From an uncultured Lachnospiraceae bacterium (lineage in GTDB: Bacteria; Bacillota; Clostridia; Lachnospirales; Lachnospiraceae), in contig ONBW01000013.1 in NCBI GenBank assembly GCA_900316165.1, positions 1 to 52,924 on the forward strand: 52,924 nt of DNA, written 5' to 3'. This document shows positions 46,933 to 52,924 of this stretch, in pieces; the stretch's first letter is position 1, and every line of letters starts with the position of its first letter. The position numbers and the translations under genes are program-made. The notes below the pieces were generated by a model. It worked only from the letters and a program-made list of their open reading frames with translations. It searched no databases and was not told where the DNA came from.

Positions 46933-48270
46933 ATGCCTGAAATTATACATAGAAAAAAGCGACTATCACCCTTTAAACTGATCGTTCTGGGCTTTGCCGT
47001 GGTTATTCTGCTCGGAGCACTGATATTGATGCTGCCGTTTTCATCGACTGCCGGAGTTGTTACGCCGTTTCACGAGGCGCTGTTCACATCGACCTCGGCC
47101 GTTTGCGTTACGGGGCTGGTCGTGCAGGATACGGGCAGTTATTGGTCTGCTTTTGGGCAGGCGATAATACTGCTGCTGATCCAGATAGGCGGGCTCGGTG
47201 TTGTGACAGTTGCGGCATTTTTCGCTATGCTGTCCGGCAGAAAAATATCGCTGATGCAGCGCAGCACCATGCAGGACGCCATCTCTGCCCCAAAGGTCGG
47301 CGGGATCGTCCGCCTGACCCGCTTTATTGTACGGGGAACTTTTTTGATCGAGCTTATCGGAATGATCGTCATGCTGCCGACATTTTGCAGAAGCTTCGGT
47401 ATCAAGGGAATTTGGATGGCAGCGTTTCATTCCGTATCCGCTTTTTGCAATGCGGGCTTTGATATACTCGGCACCGCAGAAAACAAATACCCGTCTCTTA
47501 CGGGATACATCGGAGATCCTACAATAAACATTGCAATTATGCTTTTAATTATTGTGGGCGGTATTGGATTTTTGACCTGGGACGATATTTACACAAACAA
47601 GTGGCATTTCAAAAAATACCATATGCAAAGTAAGGTCATATTGGTAACAACGGCAATCCTCATTATCGCTCCCGCAGTATTCTTTTTCTTCTGTGATTTT
47701 ACGGGGCTGCCGCTCGCCGAAAGGATTCTTGCGTCGTTTTTTCAGTCTGTCACACCGAGAACCGCCGGTTTCAATACCGTCGATCTTCCCGCTATGACCG
47801 GTTCCTCTAAGGCAATTATGATTCTGCTGATGCTTGTCGGCGGATCGCCCGGCTCCACGGCAGGCGGTATGAAAACAACTACGCTTGCCGTTCTGATTCT
47901 GAGTGCATTCTCCGTCTGTTGCAAAAAGGACGATACCGAAGTCTGCGGCAGGCGCATTGACGGTTCGGCAGTGAAAAACGCCGCAGCCGTTGCCGTAATG
48001 TATTTCCTGATGTTTTTTACCGGCGGAATTGTTATCAGCATGGCAGAAGGTCTGCCGCTTAGCACCTGCCTTTACGAAACGGCGTCCGCTGTCGGAACGG
48101 TCGGGCTTACCCTTGGGATTACACCGAAGCTCGGTGTTCTTTCTCAGCTTATTTTGATCGTCTTGATGTATCTCGGCAGAGTCGGCGGACTTACCCTGAT
48201 TTACGCGGCGGTTCCCAACAAAAATCAGAGCGGAGCAAAGCTGCCGCTCGCAAAAATCACAGTCGGATAA
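46933..48270 (+). CDS. ktrB: Potassium uptake protein, KtrB/TrkH type
   Basis: The protein has 445 aa and eight membrane helices plus four filter loops: TSTSAVCVTGL, HSVSAFCNAGF, QSVTPRTAGFNT and TASAVGTVGLTLG. The length equals KtrB of B. subtilis. It forms the pore of a cation-coupled K+ uptake system gated by KtrA. Codon use (more GCC, CCG, TCC) differs from the core genes at the left. ktrA follows 15 bp later. Confidence 0.94.
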   Translation: MPEIIHRKKRLSPFKLIVLGFAVVILLGALILMLPFSSTAGVVTPFHEALFTSTSAVCVTGLVVQDTGSYWSAFGQAIILLLIQIGGLGVVTVAAFFAMLSGRKISLMQRSTMQDAISAPKVGGIVRLTRFIVRGTFLIELIGMIVMLPTFCRSFGIKGIWMAAFHSVSAFCNAGFDILGTAENKYPSLTGYIGDPTINIAIMLLIIVGGIGFLTWDDIYTNKWHFKKYHMQSKVILVTTAILIIAPAVFFFFCDFTGLPLAERILASFFQSVTPRTAGFNTVDLPAMTGSSKAIMILLMLVGGSPGSTAGGMKTTTLAVLILSAFSVCCKKDDTEVCGRRIDGSAVKNAAAVAVMYFLMFFTGGIVISMAEGLPLSTCLYETASAVGTVGLTLGITPKLGVLSQLILIVLMYLGRVGGLTLIYAAVPNKNQSGAKLPLAKITVG

Positions 48271-48285
48271 AGGAGTTACTATATT

Positions 48286-48933
48286 ATGAAAAACATATTG
48301 TTAATAGGTCTCGGCAGATTCGGTAGGCATATTGCTTTACAGCTGAATAAGCTCGGACACGAGGTAATGGCGGTAGACAGCAACGAAGAAAGAGTCAATA
48401 AGATTCTGCCGATCGTCACCAACGCGCAGATCGGCGACAGCACAAACACGGAGTTTTTAAAGTCGCTCGGCATCGGAAACTTTGATGTGTGCATCGTCAC
48501 CATAGGAGGAAATTTTCAAAATTCGCTGGAGACTACATCTTTACTGAAGGAACTCGGCGCAAAATTAGTTGTGTCCCGTGCCGAGCGTGATGTTCAGGAG
48601 AAATTTCTTCTGCGTAACGGAGCGGACGAAGTAATTTACCCTGAAAAGCAGGTAGCAAATTGGGCTGCTATTCGATATACCGCCGATCACATACGGGATT
48701 ACATCGAGGTCGATGAGGCTCATGCCATTTTTGAGGTAGAGGTGCCGGAGGGATGGATCGGAAAAACCGTCGGAGAACTGGATATCCGCAGAAAATACAG
48801 CATCAATATCATGGCGACCAAGGAGAACGGAAAAATCAATATGGCAGTTTCACCGGAAACCGTTCTTACGGACAAGATCACTCTTTTGGTTCTCGGTGCT
48901 TACAAAGAACTGCAAAAGTGCTTTCGCATTTAA
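48286..48933 (+). CDS. ktrA: Potassium uptake regulator, KtrA type (RCK domain)
   Basis: The 215-aa protein has an N-terminal Rossmann RCK_N domain (NILLIGLGRFGRHIALQLNKLGHEVMAVDSN) that binds nucleotides and a C-terminal RCK_C/TrkA_C domain (about 135-215). Rings of KtrA gate KtrB in response to ATP/ADP or c-di-AMP in other bacteria. It has the single-unit length of KtrA and not the double length of E. coli TrkA. Confidence 0.94.
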   Translation: MKNILLIGLGRFGRHIALQLNKLGHEVMAVDSNEERVNKILPIVTNAQIGDSTNTEFLKSLGIGNFDVCIVTIGGNFQNSLETTSLLKELGAKLVVSRAERDVQEKFLLRNGADEVIYPEKQVANWAAIRYTADHIRDYIEVDEAHAIFEVEVPEGWIGKTVGELDIRRKYSINIMATKENGKINMAVSPETVLTDKITLLVLGAYKELQKCFRI

Positions 48934-48948
48934 CAGAGGTGAATGAGG

Positions 48949-49203
48949 ATGGCTGAGCTATTGCTGATTGTCAGCCTGCTTGCCGTATTTGTTTTCGGAT
49001 TTTATCTTATGAGCAGGCTGGATCGATTTCTTGAAGAAAACAGAAAGGCACTGTTAAAGGAAAACGAATCCTGCGAGCCTTCCGAAGTCCTGCTGCCGCA
49101 TGGACTGTCCGACAGCGAGATTTTAAGTGAGATCCACCGCTTTCAGGAAACGCACGGAACAGTCGATATTATCCTCTTCGACGGAAAAGAAGATGAGTAT
49201 TAG
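48949..49203 (+). CDS. Small single-span membrane protein in the potassium operon
   Basis: Not a family I recognise. The 84-aa protein has one N-terminal membrane helix (about 3-20, LLLIVSLLAVFVFGFYLM), a charged helix (RLDRFLEENRKALLKEN), and a soluble end (SDSEILSEIHRFQETHGTVDIILFDGKEDEY). The ATG at 48949 has AGAGG 9 nt upstream; another ATG two codons earlier is too close. Its place between ktrA and the kinase suggests a helper for transport or sensing. Confidence 0.75.
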   Translation: MAELLLIVSLLAVFVFGFYLMSRLDRFLEENRKALLKENESCEPSEVLLPHGLSDSEILSEIHRFQETHGTVDIILFDGKEDEY

Positions 49204-49262
49204 TTTGCGGTAGAAAATTTCACGGTTTTGATATATAATAAAACAAAAGGACGGTGAAACCG

Positions 49263-51239
49263 ATGAGAACACAAACCGAGCAGCAAAAAAACGGTGCAGA
49301 CGAGCATATCCTTGTCTGCCTATCCTCTTCGCCGTCCAATGCAAGGATCATACACACCGCCGCAAGGATGGCTAAGGTCCTTCATGCAAGATTTACCGCC
49401 ATCTATGTGCAGACGGATACGGTTATAAATGATGAGGATCAGTCCCGACTTTCACAGAACATACAGCTCGCGCAAAGGCTCGGCGCAGAGATCGTTATGA
49501 CGCACGGTGAGGATGTACCGTTGCAGATCTCGGAATATGTCAGGCTTTCCGATGTCACAAAAATCGTGATCGGGCAAAGCGGTGCCAGACGCAGAGGACT
49601 GTTCGGAAGACCGACTTTCACCGAAAAGCTGATTGCCTCCGCCCCTGATGTTGAAATTCATATTATTCCCGATGCGCTGAACTACACAAAGCCACACAGA
49701 CGCCGTTTGTTCTTAGGCGCAGAGATACCGTCGTTGCGGGATATTGCCGTGACCGTCCTGACGCTTGCCGTATGCACGGCGATCGGGTTTCTGTTCGATC
49801 ATCTCGGCTTTTCCGATACTAATATCGTTACGGTATATATCCTCGGTGTGCTGATGATCTCCGTTTTGACCAAAGGATACCTTTGCAGCATGGCAGGTTC
49901 ATTTCTAAGTGTTGTATTGTTCGGATTTTTCCTTACCGAACCCAGGTTGTCCTTTCAGACCTATGCCGTAGGCTATCCCGTTACCTTTGCAGTCATGCTG
50001 GCGTCTTCCGTTCTTACCGGCACGCTTGCCTCGAAGCTGAAGGATCATGCAAGGCTCTCGGCTCGCTCCGCGTTCCGTGTGCAGGTGCTGTTTGACACTG
50101 ACCGTCTGCTGCAAAAAGCAAAAAGCAACGATGATATTTTAAGCGTGACCTGTATGCAGCTCTCGCGGCTGCTTGACCGAAGCATTGTTGCCTATACGAA
50201 AGGCAAAAACGGAATGTTGTCCGGGCGGCTGTATGCCGAAAAAAAGGATACACACGCTGAAAAGCTGTTAAGCGATGCGGAGCGGCAGACCGCAGAATGG
50301 GTGCTTCAAAACGGTCGCCGTGCAGGAGCGACAACTGCACAGTTCAAAAAGGCTGAATGTTTTTATCTTGCAATCCGTGCAGGCGGCAGAGTCTACGGGG
50401 TGATAGGAATACCGATGAAGCCCGAAAAGCCCGATTCCTTTGAGAACAGCATCGTACTGTCGGTTGTGAACGAATGTGCTCTGGCAATGGATAATGCTCA
50501 CAACGCCGCCGAAAAGGAACGGTCGGCAGATCTTGCAAAAAGCGAGCAACTGCGTGCCGACCTTTTGCGGTCGATCTCACACGATCTGCGCACGCCGCTT
50601 TGCTCCGTTTCGGGTAATGCGGACACGCTTTTGCATAACGGAAGCTGCCTGGACGAAGCAACCAAGCAGCAGATCTATAAAGATATTTATGACGATTCCG
50701 AATGGCTGATCGGCGTGGTGGAAAATCTTCTGTATGTTACACGGCTGAATGACGGACGCCTGAAGCTGGAGCTTACCGACCAGCTTGTAGACGAAGTGAT
50801 CAATGAAGCTGTTTCGCATTTAAAGAAAAAATCCGTCGGACACAAGCTGACGGTAAGGTGCGACGATCTGATCCTTGCCCGTATGGACGCACAGCTTATC
50901 GTGCAGGTCATCGTCAATCTTATTGATAACGCCTTGAAATATACCGAACAAGGCTCTGAGATCTGCGTAAGTGCCGAAAAACAGGGCGGGGATGCCGTGA
51001 TCCGAGTCGCCGATAACGGGAACGGAATTGCAGACGATATGAAACCGCATATTTTTGAAATGTTTTACACCGGGAAAAAGACCGTCGCAGACAGCCGCAG
51101 AAGCTTCGGGATCGGGCTTACCCTGTGTAAATCTATCGTAGAGCTGCACGGCGGAACGCTGACGCTTACCGACAATGTCCCGCACGGCTGTGTATTTGCC
51201 TTTACTTTACCGCTCAGCGAGGTGACTCTGAATGAATAA
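49263..51239 (+). CDS. KdpD-like sensor histidine kinase lacking the N-terminal KdpD domain
   Basis: Order of parts: USP-like domain (about 12-135, with VIGQSGARRRGLFG); four membrane helices as in DUF4118 (about 150-240); GAF-like region (about 255-400); HisKA with SISHDLRTP (His about 440); and HATPase with NLIDNALKY and ADNGNGIADDM. KdpD of E. coli is about 890 aa and starts with a P-loop KdpD domain of over 200 residues; here 658 aa start at the USP part. The ATG is chosen with AAGGACGGTG 5-8 nt upstream. No kdpFABC is present; the neighbours are ktrB and ktrA. It overlaps the regulator gene by 8 nt. Confidence 0.9.
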   Translation: MRTQTEQQKNGADEHILVCLSSSPSNARIIHTAARMAKVLHARFTAIYVQTDTVINDEDQSRLSQNIQLAQRLGAEIVMTHGEDVPLQISEYVRLSDVTKIVIGQSGARRRGLFGRPTFTEKLIASAPDVEIHIIPDALNYTKPHRRRLFLGAEIPSLRDIAVTVLTLAVCTAIGFLFDHLGFSDTNIVTVYILGVLMISVLTKGYLCSMAGSFLSVVLFGFFLTEPRLSFQTYAVGYPVTFAVMLASSVLTGTLASKLKDHARLSARSAFRVQVLFDTDRLLQKAKSNDDILSVTCMQLSRLLDRSIVAYTKGKNGMLSGRLYAEKKDTHAEKLLSDAERQTAEWVLQNGRRAGATTAQFKKAECFYLAIRAGGRVYGVIGIPMKPEKPDSFENSIVLSVVNECALAMDNAHNAAEKERSADLAKSEQLRADLLRSISHDLRTPLCSVSGNADTLLHNGSCLDEATKQQIYKDIYDDSEWLIGVVENLLYVTRLNDGRLKLELTDQLVDEVINEAVSHLKKKSVGHKLTVRCDDLILARMDAQLIVQVIVNLIDNALKYTEQGSEICVSAEKQGGDAVIRVADNGNGIADDMKPHIFEMFYTGKKTVADSRRSFGIGLTLCKSIVELHGGTLTLTDNVPHGCVFAFTLPLSEVTLNE

Positions 51240-51933
51240 ACCGCTTGTTCTCGTTGTGGAGGACGACCGTCCCGTCCGCAATCTGATCGTAACAACATTA
51301 AAGGCGCACGATTACCGCTATCTGACTGCCGAGAACGGACACGGTGCAATTATGGAGGCGACCTCCCATAACCCGGATATCGTTCTGCTGGATCTGGGGC
51401 TGCCGGATATCGACGGCACACAGGTGATCGAAAGCATCCGCTCATGGTCCAATATGCCCATTATTGTGATCAGTGCGCGCAGCGAGGATAAAGACAAAAT
51501 CACGGCGCTGGATGCCGGGGCAGATGACTATCTGACAAAGCCCTTTTCCGTAGAGGAACTTTTGGCACGCCTTCGGGTCACGCAAAGACGGCTGTTGCTC
51601 TTGCAGGCAAGCGGCGACACCGACTCACCCGTTTTCCAAAACGGCGAGCTTAAAATCGATTATGCCGCCGGCTGCGCTTATTTAAACGGGGAGGAATTGC
51701 ACCTGACACCTATTGAATACAAGCTTTTGTGTCTGCTCTCTCATAATGTCGGAAAGGTGCTGACGCACACCTATATCACACAGCAGATTTGGGGCAGCAG
51801 CTGGGAAAACGATATTGCTTCCCTGAGAGTATTTATGGCGACCCTGCGCAAAAAGCTGGAGCCGCAAAAGGACAGTCCACAATACATTCAGACGCATATC
51901 GGCGTCGGTTACCGTATGTTGCGGGTAGACTGA
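51232..51933 (+). CDS. KdpE-like response regulator (OmpR/PhoB family)
   Basis: The 233-aa protein has a receiver domain with Glu10-Asp11-Asp12, phospho-acceptor Asp54 (LLDLGLPDIDG) and Lys in LTKPF, and a C-terminal winged-helix domain (about 130-233, LTPIEYKLLCLLSHN; THIGVGYRMLRV). KdpE-type regulators are its closest match by sequence pattern. It is translationally coupled to the kinase. It probably binds the direct repeats before ktrB, as inferred from spacing only. Confidence 0.93.
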   Translation: MNKPLVLVVEDDRPVRNLIVTTLKAHDYRYLTAENGHGAIMEATSHNPDIVLLDLGLPDIDGTQVIESIRSWSNMPIIVISARSEDKDKITALDAGADDYLTKPFSVEELLARLRVTQRRLLLLQASGDTDSPVFQNGELKIDYAAGCAYLNGEELHLTPIEYKLLCLLSHNVGKVLTHTYITQQIWGSSWENDIASLRVFMATLRKKLEPQKDSPQYIQTHIGVGYRMLRVD

Positions 51934-52011
51934 GAAAAGCGAGGAAACAAGGATTTGAACCGATATGCAATAGAAAATCTTTTCGGAATATTTGACATAT
52001 TTTTTTACATG

Positions 52012-52041
52012 GCGCTGGCCGGGAGAGGTCAGTGCTTTTTT
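52012..52041 (+). terminator. Rho-independent terminator after the kinase-regulator operon
   Basis: GCGCTGGCC (52012-52020) pairs with GGTCAGTGC (52027-52035) through GGGAGA, two G-U pairs, then six T. Confidence 0.85.
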
Positions 52042-52044
52042 AAT

Positions 52045-52148
52045 GCAGAAAATCTCCATGGCTGTCACGCAGAAATAACGGCTCTGTCACGCCTCCGGTG
52101 ACACCGGAGAAATTATCTGAGGAGCTCGAAACATTGCAAAAAGCCCCT
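52045..52148 (+). pseudogene. Possible 3' gene fragment with a 17-bp palindrome
   Basis: A 36-codon frame without start ends at a TAG near 52150 (NNGSVTPPVTPEKLSEELETLQKAPD). The SVTPPVTP stretch is reminiscent of linkers in phage replication proteins, but I cannot assign it. CTCCGGTG-A-CACCGGAG (52093-52109) is a near-perfect palindrome inside. No ribosome-binding site is seen. Confidence 0.25.
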
Positions 52149-52275
52149 GATTAGTGTATAATATTTACGCTTATTTTTTAGGGGCTTCGGTTATTTTTAA
52201 GAGGCCTGTTAGATGATAAAGTATAGACTTTTTAAGGAGATATAACAGGAAATGAAACTTGGAATCGTTATATGA
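52134..52275 (+). pseudogene. Strong promoter and ribosome-binding site driving a 7-codon gene stump
   Basis: TTGCAA (52134-52139), a 17-bp spacer and TATAAT (52157-52162) form a good promoter. The leader holds AAGCCCCT/AGGGGCTT (52141-52148, 52180-52187) as a long-loop stem and CCTGTTA/TAACAGG (52205-52211, 52243-52249). AAGGAG and then AGGAA precede ATG 52252, which encodes MKLGIVI and stops at 52273-52275. The start resembles that of a truncated gene (for example DsrE-like proteins begin so), cut where foreign DNA joins. It may instead be a leader peptide. Confidence 0.4.
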
Positions 52276-52397
52276 AGTCCTATTTCATGTATCTCCATAA
52301 AGAGTCATAAAACTCTATGAAAACGCATATTTACTGGGTTCGTGGTAATTTGATCTCGTATGTAACTTGTTATAAATTATTATAATTTATAGAAAAA

Positions 52398-52428
52398 TGG
52401 TACTCCCGTGGTACTCGGTATGGTACTC
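52398..52428. repeat. Three TGGTACTC repeats about one helical turn apart
   Basis: TGGTACTC occurs at 52398, 52409 and 52421, spaced 11 and 12 bp. An AT-rich stretch precedes it. The phasing suits protein binding, such as an integrase arm site, or the region could be the 3' end of a lost minus-strand integrase. From 52276 to 52397 nothing else is seen. Confidence 0.5.
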
Positions 52429-52513
52429 GATATTTGGGAGACCAAGAAAAAATATCAACATTATTTCATTTTGTAACAAGCTATATTGAGACCCAGGTTA
52501 GCAGATAGATTAC

Positions 52514-52550
52514 ACAGCATCGGATAGTCAAATGTCCGGTGCTGTTTTTT
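52514..52550 (+). terminator. Orphan Rho-independent terminator
   Basis: ACAGCATCGGA (52514-52524) and TCCGGTGCTGT (52535-52545) form an 11-bp stem with one G-U pair and a run of T. No gene lies directly upstream on the plus strand, so it may end the transcript from the promoter at 52134 or an unknown RNA. Confidence 0.8.
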
Positions 52551-52809
52551 AATGCCATGGCAGGGCTTGGGAAAGTCAGGAATATCAAGGCTTTAGGGGG
52601 CAAAATGGGGCATAGTTTTACCCCTTTAGTAGTCGGTCACTACGATAAGACTACGAATGACGGAATGCAAACCATATAGTGTGAAACTACCGTAGTTTCG
52701 GTAGTAATCGGAGTTTTGCAGCCTGCATAATCGTAGTAGTCACAAGGGTAGCAAGCCAATCTGTGTCAAACCGTTTCATATCAAGGCAAAACAGTGCTTT
52801 ATGGTAGTA
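52551..52809. other. Intergenic DNA with nested dyads, no gene seen
   Basis: No coding frame is supported. Dyads include GGGG/CCCC (52607-52624), GTAGTC/GACTAC (52629-52654), and the alternative pairs AAACTA-CCG-TAGTTT (52684-52698) and ACTACCG/CGGTAGT (52686-52705), which share bases and cannot form together. GGTAGT and CTAC words recur along the stretch. Confidence 0.5.
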
Positions 52810-52825
52810 TAACGATTTATCGTTA
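52810..52825. promoter_or_regulatory. Operator-like palindrome before the last gene
   Basis: TAACGAT-TT-ATCGTTA is a perfect 7-bp inverted repeat 13 bp before the ATG and next to the ribosome-binding site AGGAAG. A repressor site or short mRNA hairpin is possible. Confidence 0.5.
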
Positions 52826-52838
52826 AACAGGAAGATTT

Positions 52839-52924
52839 ATGAATGTTATTAGTCTCTTTAATGGAGCAATTCCACTTATAGCATTACAGGTATCTGCTTA
52901 TAAGGTAGGGGACGATATTTCTCT
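52839..52924 (+). CDS. Partial gene cut by the window edge, possibly a DNA methyltransferase
   Basis: The frame opens with ATG behind AGGAAG and stays open for 28 codons. It begins MNVISLFNGAIPLIALQ. Phage-type C5 cytosine methyltransferases start MxVxSLFxG followed by a segment with IAL, which fits loosely, but the usual Gly/Cys residues after the SLFNG motif are not seen. The identity is open. Confidence 0.4.
   Translation, partial: MNVISLFNGAIPLIALQVSAYKVGDDIS

Noticed and set aside
51946-51962. tRNA 3' end or attachment site (minus-strand GGTTCAAATCC)
   Set aside because: The flanks do not form a T-arm stem and no acceptor or anticodon arm can be built.

Overview
The window looks like chromosomal DNA from a spore-lineage Bacillota, most probably a Lachnospiraceae relative. 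Supporting signs are CIRCE-controlled groESL, a YdiF-type ABC-F gene next to rex, the phoH / PgpH-position gene / ybeY order, an OPT transporter paired with a PqqD-like protein, sigma-A type promoters (TTGACA-17-TATAAT), a strong preference for TCA, GAG and AAG codons, and several ATGA start/stop overlaps. The genus cannot be fixed from the sequence alone.

Layout. (1) 1-495: two families of tandem repeats with internal dyads, running up to the aroA stop codon. (2) 496-2869, minus strand: tyrA-aroA, divergent from leuS. (3) 3012-28177, plus strand: a long run of housekeeping genes. These are leuS, icd, an ABC-F gene, rex, an acidic coiled-coil protein, nnrD, alr, a CBS/CorC-type protein, yebC, glgA, ftsK, fhs, folD, a TPR protein, phoH, a degenerate PgpH-like membrane protein, ybeY, a MurJ/SpoVB-type flippase, a BaiN/HI0933-type flavoprotein and miaA, ending in a strong terminator. 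(4) 28252-30020, minus strand: a nitrilase-HD fusion and a FlK-like hotdog thioesterase. (5) 30147-32233: groESL with promoter, CIRCE operator and terminator. (6) 32246-37504: a small unknown gene, a TIM-barrel protein, nicotinate phosphoribosyltransferase, a flavin reductase-like protein, an acyltransferase and an HPP-like membrane protein. (7) 37501-39892: promoter, leader hairpin, OPT transporter and PqqD-like protein. (8) 39907-42053: a zinc-ribbon membrane protein and a GH25 lipoprotein. (9) 42113-43350, minus strand: an iron-type alcohol dehydrogenase.

The right end (about 43.4-52.9 kb) is accessory DNA. It opens with a decayed defence locus: a PLD/SNF2-type helicase with three internal deletions and a type III-like DNA methyltransferase whose catalytic core is missing, followed by an intact DUF1016/PDDEXK nuclease gene. 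Next comes a potassium module with different codon use: ktrB, ktrA, a small membrane protein, a KdpD-like kinase without the usual N-terminal KdpD domain, and a KdpE-like regulator. No kdpFABC genes are present, so the two-component pair probably controls Ktr transport. The last 0.9 kb is intergenic. It holds terminators, a strong promoter driving a 7-codon gene stump, repeats of the kind seen near integration sites, and the start of a gene cut by the window edge.

The observations I rate most worth following are the phased 53-bp dyad repeats, the catalytically dead PgpH homologue, the nitrilase-HD fusion, the OPT-PqqD pair behind a leader hairpin, the deletion scars in the defence locus, and the Ktr-KdpDE rewiring.
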